DNA from: Romboutsia sp. CE17
Lineage (GTDB): Bacteria > Bacillota > Clostridia > Peptostreptococcales > Peptostreptococcaceae
Assembly (NCBI RefSeq): GCF_012317385.1
Contig: NZ_CP051144.1
Coordinates: 1,922,001 to 1,986,000 of the forward strand
Length of the DNA stretch: 64,000 nucleotides
Direction of reading: 5' to 3'
Under the pieces are notes generated by a model, which was not told the origin of the DNA, ran no database searches, and worked only from the letters and a program-made list of their open reading frames with translations. The position numbers and the translations under genes were made by a program. Shown piece after piece: positions 35,724 through 45,520 of this stretch (positions are counted from its first letter, which is position 1; each line of letters opens with the position of its first letter).

Positions 35724-37073
35724 CTAATTATTCCCAAATAAAGCATCTGAAAATGCCTTCGCATCAAAGTCTTGTAAGTCTTCCACGCTCTCTCCTACAC
35801 CAATTAATTTAACCGGAACATCTACTTCTGATTTAACTGCAAGCACAACTCCACCTTTAGCTGTACCATCAAGCTTAGTAAGAACTATTCCTGTTATATC
35901 TGCTACTTGCTTGAATGTTTTCGCTTGAGAAACTGCATTTTGCCCTGTAGTAGCGTCAACTACCAATAATACCTCTCTTTTAGCTTCTGGGAATTCTCTA
36001 TCTACTATTTTAAATACTTTACCTAATTCATTCATAAGATTAGCTTTATTATGTAATCTACCTGCTGTATCACAAATTAATAAATCTACATTTCTAGCTT
36101 TTGCTGCTTTTATAGCATCAAATATTACAGCGCCTGGGTCTGCACCTTCTTGATGCTTTATTATATCTACATTGCTTCTATTAGCCCATACTTCTAATTG
36201 CTCTATAGCCGCCGCTCTAAATGTATCTCCTGCTGCTAGTAATACTTTTTTTCCTTCTGATTTATATCTATTTGCTAATTTTCCTATAGTAGTTGTTTTT
36301 CCAACTCCATTTACGCCTACCATAAGTATTATAGTTGGTGAGTGCTCTACATCAAGCTTTGAGTTATCTGAAGTCAGTATTTCTTCTACTATTAATTGCA
36401 GTTCACTTCTAACATCTTTCGGATCTGTTATCTTCTTTGACTTTATTACATCTCTAAGTCTTTCAATTATATCCATAGTAGTATTAACACCAACATCTGC
36501 AGTTATTAATACTTCTTCTAAGTCTTCTAATAATTCTTCATCGACCTTTGTATACGACTTCAATACTGTATCTATCTTATCTGTTATACCTTGCTTAGCT
36601 TTAGTTAAACCTTGCTTTAATCTATCAAATAAGTTGACTTTCTTTTCTTTAACCTCTTCTACTAATTCTTGATCTACTTCTTTTATATCTTCATATTTAT
36701 CATCATTTTCTATATAAGAAACTTCTTCACTACCTATTTCTTCTATGGCCTCCTTAACTTCTTCTAGCTCTTCTTTATATTCAGACTCTTCTATAACCTC
36801 TTTAGCTTCGTCTATTTCTTCTTTTGTTTCTATATTCTTAATGTCGTCTTTTACTTCTTCGATAGCTTCTTCCTTTATAGCTTCACAAACTTCATCTATT
36901 GTATCTTCTTGTAATTCTTCAGTTATTACATGTTCACTTTCTTCATTATTATCTACTTCATTATGTACTTGTTCAACTTCAACCTCTTCTTTATCTTGTT
37001 TTTCAATAGATTCTTCAATTTCTTTTACTTCTTCTTGCTTTTTTTTATTAAATTTAAATAATTTTTTAAACAC
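35724..37073 (-). CDS. ftsY: Signal recognition particle receptor FtsY
   Basis: 449 residues. The C-terminal NG domain (from about 150) has G1 GVNGVGKTT, DTAGRLHNK and LTKLDGTAKGG and a final FDAKAFSDALFG. The N-terminal A domain (about 14-135) is a long, very acidic low-complexity run of Glu, Asp, Lys and Val. FtsY receives SRP at the membrane. Start is GTG (37073-37071) behind GGAGG. It lies after smc, separated by a palindrome. Confidence 0.96.
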   Translation of the reverse strand: MFKKLFKFNKKKQEEVKEIEESIEKQDKEEVEVEQVHNEVDNNEESEHVITEELQEDTIDEVCEAIKEEAIEEVKDDIKNIETKEEIDEAKEVIEESEYKEELEEVKEAIEEIGSEEVSYIENDDKYEDIKEVDQELVEEVKEKKVNLFDRLKQGLTKAKQGITDKIDTVLKSYTKVDEELLEDLEEVLITADVGVNTTMDIIERLRDVIKSKKITDPKDVRSELQLIVEEILTSDNSKLDVEHSPTIILMVGVNGVGKTTTIGKLANRYKSEGKKVLLAAGDTFRAAAIEQLEVWANRSNVDIIKHQEGADPGAVIFDAIKAAKARNVDLLICDTAGRLHNKANLMNELGKVFKIVDREFPEAKREVLLVVDATTGQNAVSQAKTFKQVADITGIVLTKLDGTAKGGVVLAVKSEVDVPVKLIGVGESVEDLQDFDAKAFSDALFGNN

Positions 37074-37106
37074 TTATGTTACCTCCATAATGCTAAGTAT
37101 TTTAAT

Positions 37107-37140
37107 AATTTAGTAGGTAGTTTGAACTACCTACTAAATT
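37107..37140 (-). terminator. Palindrome between smc and ftsY
   Basis: AATTTAGTAGGTAGTT (37107-37122) and its complement (37125-37140) with a 2-nt centre. It starts at the smc stop codon. Little T-run follows on the minus strand, so it may be a weak terminator or a processing site between the two genes. Confidence 0.6.
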
Positions 37141-40100
37141 TATATAACATCTGTTAATTCTTCTGCTTCCTTTAATTTTAAACTTATAACTTTAGATATT
37201 GCCTTTTCCTGCATCGTTACACCATAAATATAATCAGCAGCTTCCATTGTACCTCTTCTATGAGTTACGGCTATGAATTGAGTATCTTTAGATAATTCTT
37301 TTAAGAAATCTCCAAATCTAGCTATATTAGCATCATCAAGTGGAGCTTCAATCTCATCTAATATGCAGAATGGAGTTGGCTTTGCAAGTAATATAGAAAA
37401 TAATATACTAATTGCTGTTAATGCTTTCTCTCCTCCTGATAGTAAACTTAAGTTCTTCATCTTCTTACCTGGTGGTTGAGCCGTTATTTCTATATCACTT
37501 TCTAGAATATTATCTTTGTCTAGTATAGTAAGTATACCATTACCTCCACCAAATAATCTCTTATATACGAATTTAAAATTTTCATTTATTTCATTAAATT
37601 TAACTTCAAATTCAAGTTTCATATTCTCTTCTAAATCTGCTATAAGTTTTTCTATGACTTCTATAGACTCTTCTAAGTCTTGCTTTTGTTCTTTGTAGAA
37701 GTCATATCTCTCTTTTACTTCTTCATATTCTTTTATTGAGTCTATGTTTACATTACCTAAATTTCTTATTTCTCTTTTTAATCCTTCTAGTACTTTTTTA
37801 TCTACAGTAACACTTTCATCTTTTAGCTCTATTGCTTGAATAAATGTTAGTTCATAACCTTCATATAATTTATTTATATAAGTTTCCTTTGAGGATTTTA
37901 ATCTTTCTAACTTACCTTGTATTTTAAATAAACTTTCCTTTAAATCCATAAAAGTTCTATCTGAAGCCTTTAATTCCTTATGAAATTCCTCTAACTTTTG
38001 CTTTAATCCTTCTTTTAGAAGCTTTTTATTTTCTAAACTTTCATTGTTATGTGATAGTTGATTCGTTAGATTTTCCTTTTCATCTTTTTCAGATTTAATA
38101 CTTTCTTTTAGCTCACCAATTTGATTTCCTTGTTCTTTTACAGAAATTTCAAGGGCTTTTATTATCTCTTCAGCTTCTTGATTTTCTTTGGATATTCTAT
38201 CTATATCTTTCAATATACCTTGATGTATTTGCCTATACTTCACTAGATTTAAATTCAATTTATCAAATTCAGACTTATATTCTTCATACATATTACTGTT
38301 ATTTTTTAATGCTTCTGTTAAGTAGTCTATTTGACTTTTATTTTCTTTATGTTTATTGTCTAAATTTAAAATCTCTTTATTAACATAGGTACTCTTTTCT
38401 ATTGTTTCATCTAAGAAAGAACCTAACTCAGACTTTTCTCTTTCCAACTTTTCATTATTATCTTTTAACGACTTTATTTCATCATTAACTCTATTAATAT
38501 TTGATTTTTTTATAATTATAGATTTTTCTATTTCAGAAATATTACTTTTAGTATTTTCTATATTTTCTTTCGTAGTATTTATTATTTTTCTGCACTCTTC
38601 TTTTTGGCTTACTAGGTTTTCAGTTTCTACTTTCATAGCATTTATTTTTTCACTATACTCTGCTATAAGTCTTTTCCTAGATAATATATTCCCATTAGTT
38701 CGCAAGCTTCCTCCAGTTAAGGAACCTCCTGGATTCAATATTTCACCATCTAGGGTAACTATCTTAAATTTATGATTTGTTTCTTTTGCAAACTTTATCC
38801 CTTCATCTATATTATCTATTATTATAGTTCTTCCTAGTATGTTTTCTAATATATTTCTATATTTTTCATCATAAGATATCAAATCACTTGCTATTCCAAT
38901 AAATTTCGTATTTGCTCTAATATTTCTTAAATCTATCTTATTAGACTTAATTATATTAATAGGTAAAAAGGTAACTCTTCCCAAATTATTTTTCTTTAAA
39001 TAATTTATTGCAAACTTAGCACTAATTTCATCTGAAGTAATTATATTTTGCATATACGCTCCAAGTGCTGATTCTATTGCTTTTTCATACTTTTCATCAA
39101 CACTTACAACTTGTCCTAATGCTCCATAAATCCCTTTTAGATTTTTATTTTTTAAAACCTCTTTAACGCCTCTATTAAAACCTTCATAGTGATTTTCCAT
39201 ATCTATATATATATTTAGCTTTGAATTATAGTCATTTAAGCTAAATTTGTTCTTTTGTATTGCTTTATCTAGATTATTATCTTTTTCTATTGAACAGTTT
39301 AGTTCTCTGTTAAGAGCTTCTAACTTTAGTTTTAAATCCGTTATATTATCATTTTCTTGACTAAGACTCTTTTGAAAATTATTCAGCTCTTCATTTTTAT
39401 ATAATATTTTTTTATTAAGTTCATCGATATCACTATCTATTGAATATTTTCTAGAATTAATATTTTCTTTATTAGCATTAAGTGTAGAAAGCTTACTACT
39501 TGCATCTTGTTTTTTACTTAGTAAGTTTATGATATCGTCTTTTAAATCCTCTATCTTTTTATTTAAATCTTCTATAGTAGATTTTTTATCATTATTTTTT
39601 ATTTCAATTTCTTTTAAGCTATCTTCTAAATTATTTATTTGCTTTTCTTTTTCGTCTTTTTGTTGATGTAAGCTTTGTATAGTTAACTTATCTTCACTTA
39701 ACTTTTCTCTAATTTTACTTACTTCTCTATTTTTTCTTTCAATCTCACTATTAAAGTTCTTTATTCTTTCATTTATAAGATTAATTTCATAATCTTTTTG
39801 TGATATTACAGACTTTATAGAGTTTATATAGTCAATAGATTTATTTATGGTTTCATCCATATCTTCTATTTCTTTATTAGTTTGATTAAAATTATTTTCT
39901 ATAGTAGCTTTTTCTTTTTCTACTTCTATAGATTGCTCTTCAAGTAAATTATTATGTTTATAAACCTCTTTTAATTCTAGCTCTAAAGCTTCAATTTCTT
40001 TTATATAACTATTTACTTCAATAGTTTTAAGCTTTTCTCTTAACTCTATATATTTTTTAGCCTTTGTTTGTTGATTAAAAAGCGGATTCAATTGATTTTC

Positions 40101-40694
40101 AATTTCTATATATATATCATTTATTCTTTCTAAGTTTTCTTTAGTATTTTTTAAATTTCTTTCAGCTTCTTGTTTTTTATATCTATACTTAGATATACCA
40201 CAAGCTTCATCAAATACTTTCCTTCTATTTATAGGATTATTACTAAGAATTTCATCGACTTTTCCTTGTTCTATTATGGAATATCCATCCTTACCTATCC
40301 CTGTATCTAATAGAATTTCTTTTATATCTTTTAATCTACAATGTTTATTATTTAAAAAGAATTCACTCTCGCCACTTCTATAAACTCTTCTTTTTATTGT
40401 TATTTCACTAAACTCTAAATCTAACTGATTGTCACTATTATCTATAGTAAGTGCTACTTCACAGTAGTTCATAGGCTTTTTAGTGTCTGTTCCTGCAAAA
40501 ATAACGTCTTCTAGCTTTTCACCTCTAAGACTTTTTACACTTTGCTCTCCCAATACCCATCTTACAGCATCAGAAATATTACTCTTTCCACTTCCATTAG
40601 GTCCTACAATTGCTGTAATACCTTCTTTAAATACTATATCTGTTTTTGTTGGAAAAGATTTAAACCCTTTCAATTCTAATCTTTTTAAGTACAA
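37140..40694 (-). CDS. smc: Chromosome segregation protein SMC
   Basis: 1184 residues from a TTG start (40694-40692, giving MYLKRLELKGFKSF) preceded by AGGGAGAGATAGGT. A farther TTG lacks a ribosome site. The Walker A motif GPNGSGKSN is at about 32. Two long coiled coils flank a hinge (about 510-640, with GGSLTGGS). The C-terminal ATPase half has LLSGGEKALTA and LDEIEAPLDD. It is the motor of the condensin whose ScpAB partners are at the window start. Confidence 0.97.
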   Translation of the reverse strand: MYLKRLELKGFKSFPTKTDIVFKEGITAIVGPNGSGKSNISDAVRWVLGEQSVKSLRGEKLEDVIFAGTDTKKPMNYCEVALTIDNSDNQLDLEFSEITIKRRVYRSGESEFFLNNKHCRLKDIKEILLDTGIGKDGYSIIEQGKVDEILSNNPINRRKVFDEACGISKYRYKKQEAERNLKNTKENLERINDIYIEIENQLNPLFNQQTKAKKYIELREKLKTIEVNSYIKEIEALELELKEVYKHNNLLEEQSIEVEKEKATIENNFNQTNKEIEDMDETINKSIDYINSIKSVISQKDYEINLINERIKNFNSEIERKNREVSKIREKLSEDKLTIQSLHQQKDEKEKQINNLEDSLKEIEIKNNDKKSTIEDLNKKIEDLKDDIINLLSKKQDASSKLSTLNANKENINSRKYSIDSDIDELNKKILYKNEELNNFQKSLSQENDNITDLKLKLEALNRELNCSIEKDNNLDKAIQKNKFSLNDYNSKLNIYIDMENHYEGFNRGVKEVLKNKNLKGIYGALGQVVSVDEKYEKAIESALGAYMQNIITSDEISAKFAINYLKKNNLGRVTFLPINIIKSNKIDLRNIRANTKFIGIASDLISYDEKYRNILENILGRTIIIDNIDEGIKFAKETNHKFKIVTLDGEILNPGGSLTGGSLRTNGNILSRKRLIAEYSEKINAMKVETENLVSQKEECRKIINTTKENIENTKSNISEIEKSIIIKKSNINRVNDEIKSLKDNNEKLEREKSELGSFLDETIEKSTYVNKEILNLDNKHKENKSQIDYLTEALKNNSNMYEEYKSEFDKLNLNLVKYRQIHQGILKDIDRISKENQEAEEIIKALEISVKEQGNQIGELKESIKSEKDEKENLTNQLSHNNESLENKKLLKEGLKQKLEEFHKELKASDRTFMDLKESLFKIQGKLERLKSSKETYINKLYEGYELTFIQAIELKDESVTVDKKVLEGLKREIRNLGNVNIDSIKEYEEVKERYDFYKEQKQDLEESIEVIEKLIADLEENMKLEFEVKFNEINENFKFVYKRLFGGGNGILTILDKDNILESDIEITAQPPGKKMKNLSLLSGGEKALTAISILFSILLAKPTPFCILDEIEAPLDDANIARFGDFLKELSKDTQFIAVTHRRGTMEAADYIYGVTMQEKAISKVISLKLKEAEELTDVI

Positions 40695-40717
40695 ACCTAT
40701 CTCTCCCTTCAATAAAA

Positions 40718-41788
40718 CTAAAGGTTATAAATATTATATAAACTACTGTATATGTCATTCATAGTTATTTTTAGAGATTTATTATTATCTAATATAATCT
40801 CTAAACAGTTTATATCTATATCATCTTCTTTTGTCTTCAAATTAATTTTCATATTGTCTTTCATATATAAACTATTAGACTTTTTATTTCCTATAATTCT
40901 AGAAACATTTTTCTTATTAGTTTTTACAATTATATCTTCTTGAACATTGTCTTCTTTCGCTATATAAATTAAGTAATCCTTTATCATTTCACCTTCTGCT
41001 AATTCTCTAAAAGCAGGATGATGTGGTCCATCAACTACAGCTTTTCCAATTTGAATATCTTCCGTAGCTTGAAGACCAACTCTTATAACATTTATATTAT
41101 TGACATAATATAAAGTTAAAAGTTTTTTAACTATTTGAATACATTTTTCTAAAGAAAAAGGTTTATATTCACCTTTATTTAATAAAACTTCAAGGCCTGT
41201 GTCTTTTACTACTAAAGTAGGATATATCCTTACACAATCTGGTTTAAGTTTTATAAATTGCCTTGCTGTATCTATACACTTTTCTTCAGTATCAGAAGGT
41301 AAACCTACCATCATTTGTAAACCTAATTTTATTCCGCTTTCTTTTATTAGCTTAGCACTTTTAATTACTTCTTCTGCATCATGACCTCTTACACTATCTA
41401 TTAGTACATTTTCATCCATAGATTGAACTCCAAGTTCAATTATACTCACATTATATTTCTTTAATCTATTTAGAATATCTTCACTTATACAATCCGGTCT
41501 AGTAGACATTCTTATATCTTGAATTAATCCTTTTTCAACATACTCTTTAGCTACAGATAATAAATCATTTTGTATTTTCTCGTCTATTGCTGTAAAGCTA
41601 CCTCCAAAAAATGCAACCTCTACACTTGCATCTTTATCTATAGTTGGTAAATATTCCTCTATAATCTTTCTAACATCTTTACTTGTAACATCTGTGCTAA
41701 CTCCTGTAATTTTCTTTTGATTGCAAAATATACAATCATGAGGACAACCTCTGTGAGGCACAAATATAGGTATTATTCTTTTCTTCAT
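40718..41788 (-). CDS. Elp3-like radical SAM protein
   Basis: 356 residues from ATG 41788-41786, preceded by AAAGGATG. An in-frame ATG within that site is rejected. The cluster motif CPHDCIFC (CX3CX2C, at about 15-22) is followed by FFGGSFTAI, STRPDCI and ELGVQSM, the pattern of the Elp3/MiaB-type domain, and a C-terminal segment with GLQATEDI. Clostridial members sit next to rnc and smc. A tRNA-modifying role is likely by homology to Elp3, but I see no acetyltransferase domain, so the reaction is unknown. Confidence 0.85.
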   Translation of the reverse strand: MKKRIIPIFVPHRGCPHDCIFCNQKKITGVSTDVTSKDVRKIIEEYLPTIDKDASVEVAFFGGSFTAIDEKIQNDLLSVAKEYVEKGLIQDIRMSTRPDCISEDILNRLKKYNVSIIELGVQSMDENVLIDSVRGHDAEEVIKSAKLIKESGIKLGLQMMVGLPSDTEEKCIDTARQFIKLKPDCVRIYPTLVVKDTGLEVLLNKGEYKPFSLEKCIQIVKKLLTLYYVNNINVIRVGLQATEDIQIGKAVVDGPHHPAFRELAEGEMIKDYLIYIAKEDNVQEDIIVKTNKKNVSRIIGNKKSNSLYMKDNMKINLKTKEDDIDINCLEIILDNNKSLKITMNDIYSSLYNIYNL

Positions 41789-41830
41789 TTTTATCATCCT
41801 TTACTTATTTATGGCATATTTAAATATACT

Positions 41831-42532
41831 TTATAAAATTTTATTTAACGCCACTCTTGCCGCAAATTGTTCTGCTTCCTTTTTACTTTTACCTTCACCA
41901 ACACCTAATACATCTTTATTTATACCAACTTCCATAATGAATCTCTTATTATGATCTGGACCTTTTTCATCTATTAACTTATACCATATATTACTTTCTC
42001 CCTTACCTTGTAATACCTCTTGTAAGTGAGTTTTATAATCTCTAAATATTTTTCCTCTTCTTGCATCTAATATTATATCTTCCATATTAGTTAATATGAA
42101 TTTTTTAGCATCTTCTATTGACCCATCCAGATATATAGCTGCTATAACAGCCTCAAAAGCATCTGCAAGAATAGATATTCTTTCTCTTCCTCCAGTTGCT
42201 TCTTCACCTTTTCCAAGCAACATATATTCTCCTAATTTTATATTATTTGCTACTTCACTTAAAGATTCCTCACAAACTATACTCGCTCTTAGTTTTGTAA
42301 GCTCACCTTCAGGTAATTCTTTTTCGTTCTTAAATAAGTAATCACTAACAACTATACTTAATACAGAGTCGCCTAAAAATTCTAATCTTTCATTGAAGTT
42401 ATATCTTTTATTCTCATTAGAGTACGAACTATGAGTAAGAGCCTCAAGTATGTACTCCTTATTATTAAACTTATAGTCTATATTTTCCTCAAATTTACAT
42501 ATATTATCTAAAATTCTTTTACTTATTTTCAT
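41831..42532 (-). CDS. rnc: Ribonuclease III
   Basis: 233 residues. The catalytic signature NERLEFLGDSVLS is at about 44-56, with ADAFEAVIAAIYLD later in the RNase III domain. The C-terminal double-stranded RNA-binding domain is at about 160-233 (GKGESNIWYKL, GVGEGKSKKEAEQFAARVAL). It processes rRNA and double-stranded RNA. The ATG has GGAGG. It is followed by the radical SAM gene and smc. Confidence 0.97.
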   Translation of the reverse strand: MKISKRILDNICKFEENIDYKFNNKEYILEALTHSSYSNENKRYNFNERLEFLGDSVLSIVVSDYLFKNEKELPEGELTKLRASIVCEESLSEVANNIKLGEYMLLGKGEEATGGRERISILADAFEAVIAAIYLDGSIEDAKKFILTNMEDIILDARRGKIFRDYKTHLQEVLQGKGESNIWYKLIDEKGPDHNKRFIMEVGINKDVLGVGEGKSKKEAEQFAARVALNKIL

Positions 42533-42620
42533 AATACGACCTCCGAGTTTATTATCTCTAGATTATAGTGTACTATTTTTTTTTAACTATTGCAAAACTA
42601 AAATTTTCTTTGTAACACGC

Positions 42621-42652
42621 AAAAACCTATGAAACTATATAGCCTCATAGGT
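42621..42652 (-). terminator. Terminator after the acidic zinc-ribbon gene
   Basis: On the minus strand ACCTATGA pairs with TCATAGGT around a 12-nt loop, then TTTTTG, 27 bases after the stop codon of the upstream gene. Confidence 0.82.
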
Positions 42653-42678
42653 AATTAATTTCATCTATTTATCATTTT

Positions 42679-43119
42679 TTATAAATCATCATCACAGTCA
42701 CAAATTTCTGTACATTCTATATAGCTATCATCATCGTCAGAAGATAATATTATTGCTTGACAATTTGGACATATAACGTCTATGTCATCATTGTATAATA
42801 GATCTTCATCTATATCTACTAAATCACCACAGTTAGGGCACTCCATTTCTACATAGCTAAAGCTGTCATCACTTTCCTCATAGTCATCTTCTTCATCTTC
42901 ATAAATATCATCTTCCATGTCTGCTAAATCTTCATCTATGGATTCTACATATTCTATAAGATCAGCTTGTTCTTCTTCTAAGTCTACTATTGCATCAGCA
43001 AAACTATCTAACACTTCTACTATTTTATGTATTATTTTTCCTTCTTTTGTTTCCTTACTTATCTCTAAACCTTCTGCAAGACCTTTTAGGTATGCTACTT
43101 CTTCATATAAGTATTTCAT
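42679..43119 (-). CDS. Conserved acidic zinc-ribbon protein, function unknown
   Basis: 146 residues. The N-terminal helix region (KGLAEGLEISKETKEGKIIHKI) is followed by a strongly acidic stretch (about 47-88). A zinc ribbon has CPNCG at 94-98 and CPNC at 117-120, and the tail ends in three more cysteines (136, 140, 142). I recognise it as a clostridial conserved protein next to efp but know no function. The zinc ribbon could bind nucleic acid or protein, but the net negative charge argues against simple DNA binding. It lies 84 bases after efp, past its terminator. Confidence 0.75.
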   Translation of the reverse strand: MKYLYEEVAYLKGLAEGLEISKETKEGKIIHKIVEVLDSFADAIVDLEEEQADLIEYVESIDEDLADMEDDIYEDEEDDYEESDDSFSYVEMECPNCGDLVDIDEDLLYNDDIDVICPNCQAIILSSDDDDSYIECTEICDCDDDL

Positions 43120-43147
43120 AATGGCCCTCTCTTTCTTTATATATATT

Positions 43148-43188
43148 AAAAGCTCATATATCTTTATTATTAAGATATATAAGCTTTT
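43148..43188 (-). terminator. Terminator after efp
   Basis: On the minus strand AAAAGCTTATATATCTT pairs with AAGATATATGAGCTTTT (17 pairs, one wobble), 15 bases after the efp stop. Confidence 0.83.
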
Positions 43189-43203
43189 ATATACATAAAT
43201 TAA

Positions 43204-43761
43204 TTAAACTCTAGATAAATATTCTCCAGTTCTTGTATCTATCTTGATTTTGTCTCCTTGGTTTATGAATAAAGGAACTTGAACAACTGCACCAGTTTCA
43301 ACTGTAGCTGCTTTAGTTACGTTACTTGCAGTATCTCCTTTTATTCCTGGTTCTGTTTCAACAACTTCTAATTCTGCAAAGTTTGGAGCTTCAACTTGAA
43401 AAGCTTGCCCTTGGTAGAATCTTATTGTAGCTACTTCATTTTCTTTTAAGAATTTTATAGCATCTTCAACTTGTGTATAGTTTAATGGTATTTGGTCATA
43501 TGTTTCTTCATCCATGAAGTAGTATAACTCACCATCATTGTATAAATATTGCATTTGTCTTGTTTCTATATGAGCTTTAGGGAATTTATCACTTGGGTTG
43601 AAAGCTTCTTCTCTTATTGCTCCTGTTTTTAAGTTTCTGTACTTAGTTCTTACGAAAGCTGCACCTTTACCTGGTTTAACGTGTTGGAAATCAACTATTA
43701 AACATGGTTGTCCATCTTTTTCGAAAGTAACACCTTTTCTAAAATCACTTGCTGATACCAT
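43204..43761 (-). CDS. efp: Translation elongation factor P
   Basis: 185 residues in three beta-barrel domains. The tip loop is [11 protein letters not shown] (about residues 29-39), where K32 would be the modified residue. The C-terminal end [19 protein letters not shown] is diagnostic. EF-P relieves ribosome stalling at polyproline. It has its own promoter at 43922-43949, with a leader of about 150 nt, and a terminator. Confidence 0.97.
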   Translation of the reverse strand: MVSASDFRKGVTFEKDGQPCLIVDFQHVKPGKGAAFVRTKYRNLKTGAIREEAFNPSDKFPKAHIETRQMQYLYNDGELYYFMDEETYDQIPLNYTQVEDAIKFLKENEVATIRFYQGQAFQVEAPNFAELEVVETEPGIKGDTASNVTKAATVETGAVVQVPLFINQGDKIKIDTRTGEYLSRV

Positions 43762-43921
43762 TTTGGTCCCTCCATAAAAATAAATTTCTTGTATGAATAT
43801 ATTTGGGTGATGCTTAGATTTACTTATCTATCTATTATTATAAGCAAAAGTCTTATTTTAATCTTAGTTAAATAATTCTATAAAACCCTTTACTTATCTT
43901 ATAATCACCTTACATTTTTCA

Positions 43922-43949
43922 ATTATATATTCTATTGTAATCTTGTCAA
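43922..43949 (-). promoter_or_regulatory. Promoter of efp
   Basis: Minus-strand TTGACA (43949-43944), 16-base spacer and TATAAT (43927-43922). The roughly 150-nt leader that follows can close with GGTGAT (43909-43904) against ATCACC (43811-43806), so it may be structured. Confidence 0.8.
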
Positions 43950-43976
43950 GTTGTATTGGTATATATTGTATAATAT

Positions 43977-44408
43977 TTACGATTTTATATTAAAAATTGC
44001 ATTTATTGCTAATATATACCCATAAAATCCAAAACCAGATATTTGTCCTATACAAGCAGGTGCTGTAACACTTTTTTGTCTAAATTCCTCTCTTTGATGG
44101 ATATTAGATATATGAACTTCAACAACCTTGGTTTTGATAGATTTTATGGCATCATGAATTGCATAACTATAATGTGTAAAAGCACCAGGATTAATTACAA
44201 CACCATCAAATTCATCATTAGCTTTATGAAGCATATCTATAATAGCTCCTTCATAATTACTTTGAAAAAATTCAATATTAATATTTTTTTCACTAAATTC
44301 ACTTTTTATGTACTTTTCTAAATCTTCTAATGTATCATTTCCATAAATAGATGGTTCTCTTTTCCCTAGCATATTTAAATTAGGTCCATTTATAACTATG
44401 ACTTTCAT
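43977..44408 (-). CDS. aroQ: Type II 3-dehydroquinate dehydratase
   Basis: 143 residues. Type II motifs: INGPNLNMLGKREPSIYG with the catalytic Tyr, FQSNYEGAIIDMLH, VINPGAFTHYSYAI, and VHISNIHQREEFR with the catalytic His. It makes 3-dehydroshikimate in the shikimate pathway. It follows aroK by 53 bases and is the last gene before the efp promoter. Confidence 0.96.
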   Translation of the reverse strand: MKVIVINGPNLNMLGKREPSIYGNDTLEDLEKYIKSEFSEKNINIEFFQSNYEGAIIDMLHKANDEFDGVVINPGAFTHYSYAIHDAIKSIKTKVVEVHISNIHQREEFRQKSVTAPACIGQISGFGFYGYILAINAIFNIKS

Positions 44409-44461
44409 GTTAGCCTCCTAACTTTGATTACTACTTTATCACTATATAATAATATCATATA

Positions 44462-44968
44462 TTATCTTATATAAACAAGTATTTGGCTAACCACTTCGTT
44501 TATATTTTTGTTATTTATATCTATTTGTATATTTGAACACTCTTTATATTTATCATATCTTTCATCTAAAAGCTGATTTATCCTTATTTTTAAATTATCG
44601 CTATTTTTTAATAATGGTCTATTATCTATGCTATTAGATACATTTCTTAAAAGTGTATCTACGCTTCCATCTAAAAATATAACCTCTCTCTCATTTTTTA
44701 ATATCTTTCTATTTTTATCTTTTTTTATTATTCCTCCACCTGTAGAGATAATTATGTTTTCTTGTAAAACAATTTTCTCCAATAATTCACTTTCTATTCT
44801 TCTAAATTCATCTTCACCATATTTATCGAAAATATCAACTATAGTCATATTTGCTATTTTTTCTATTTCAATATCCATATCTATAAAATTATAATTTAAT
44901 TTATTAGCAAGCTCTTGCCCTATTGTTGTTTTACCTGCACCCATAAGTCCTATTAATATAACCTTCAA
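44462..44968 (-). CDS. aroK: Shikimate kinase
   Basis: 168 residues. P-loop GLMGAGKTTIG (7-17), the shikimate-binding DMD (FIDMDIEIE), FRRIESELL and GGG motifs, and DNRPLL near the lid. Phosphorylates shikimate. The start is TTG (44968-44966) with AAAGGGGA just upstream. The codon directly abuts the TAG of the preceding prepilin gene, so translation is probably coupled. Confidence 0.95.
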   Translation of the reverse strand: MKVILIGLMGAGKTTIGQELANKLNYNFIDMDIEIEKIANMTIVDIFDKYGEDEFRRIESELLEKIVLQENIIISTGGGIIKKDKNRKILKNEREVIFLDGSVDTLLRNVSNSIDNRPLLKNSDNLKIRINQLLDERYDKYKECSNIQIDINNKNINEVVSQILVYIR

Positions 44969-45520
44969 CTAAATTCCCCTTTCAAAATTTCTTATATATA
45001 CTTTAAATTTAGTTTCATATACTTCATTATTTTTACATAATCTAAGTTTCACATCAATAAATTTATCATCTTTATTACTAACATACATTCTTTCAACATA
45101 ATCACCAATCTCATAACCGCCTATATCACTTTGATTATTAGCTTTTAGACTATTAATAAATAATTTTTTCTGATTATATTTATAGCTAATTTCTTTATTT
45201 TTAACACTAGAATTGCTATTTTCTAAATCGCTTTTATATCTACATTTTATTGACTTAGCACTTTTATATTCAATTCCGTCTTCCTTTATACTTTCTATAT
45301 TATCATACTCTACTGATATTATACCTTTTGATTTTTCAATCAGAGATTTAATATGTTTACTCATTTCCAAACCTTGCTGTTGTAGTTCTACCTTATCTTC
45401 AATTGAAGCACTAACCTTTATGCTAAATATTAACAAAGAATATAATGTTAAAGTTAAAGTAGCTATTAAGGTTAATGATACAATACTCTCTAAAAGCAAA
45501 TATCCCTTACTACTTTTCAT
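44969..45520 (-). CDS. Prepilin-type N-terminal cleavage protein (minor pilin-like)
   Basis: 183 residues. The N-terminus MKSSKG|YLLLESIVSLTLIATLTL has a short basic leader, the prepilin peptidase site after G6, Glu at mature position 5 and a hydrophobic helix, so it is type IV prepilin-like. The rest is a polar domain with few cysteines and no known fold I can name. ATG follows GAAGGAAGG. It overlaps the upstream prepilin reading frame by 11 bases and runs straight into aroK. Confidence 0.85.
   Translation of the reverse strand: MKSSKGYLLLESIVSLTLIATLTLTLYSLLIFSIKVSASIEDKVELQQQGLEMSKHIKSLIEKSKGIISVEYDNIESIKEDGIEYKSAKSIKCRYKSDLENSNSSVKNKEISYKYNQKKLFINSLKANNQSDIGGYEIGDYVERMYVSNKDDKFIDVKLRLCKNNEVYETKFKVYIRNFERGI

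Noticed and set aside
36172-37113. Long plus-strand open frames opposite ftsY
   Set aside because: Composition shadows of the acidic coding region on the other strand. They lack ribosome sites and recognisable domains.
43762-43976. A riboswitch in the efp leader
   Set aside because: Only a 6-bp closing stem could be found, with no known aptamer pattern.
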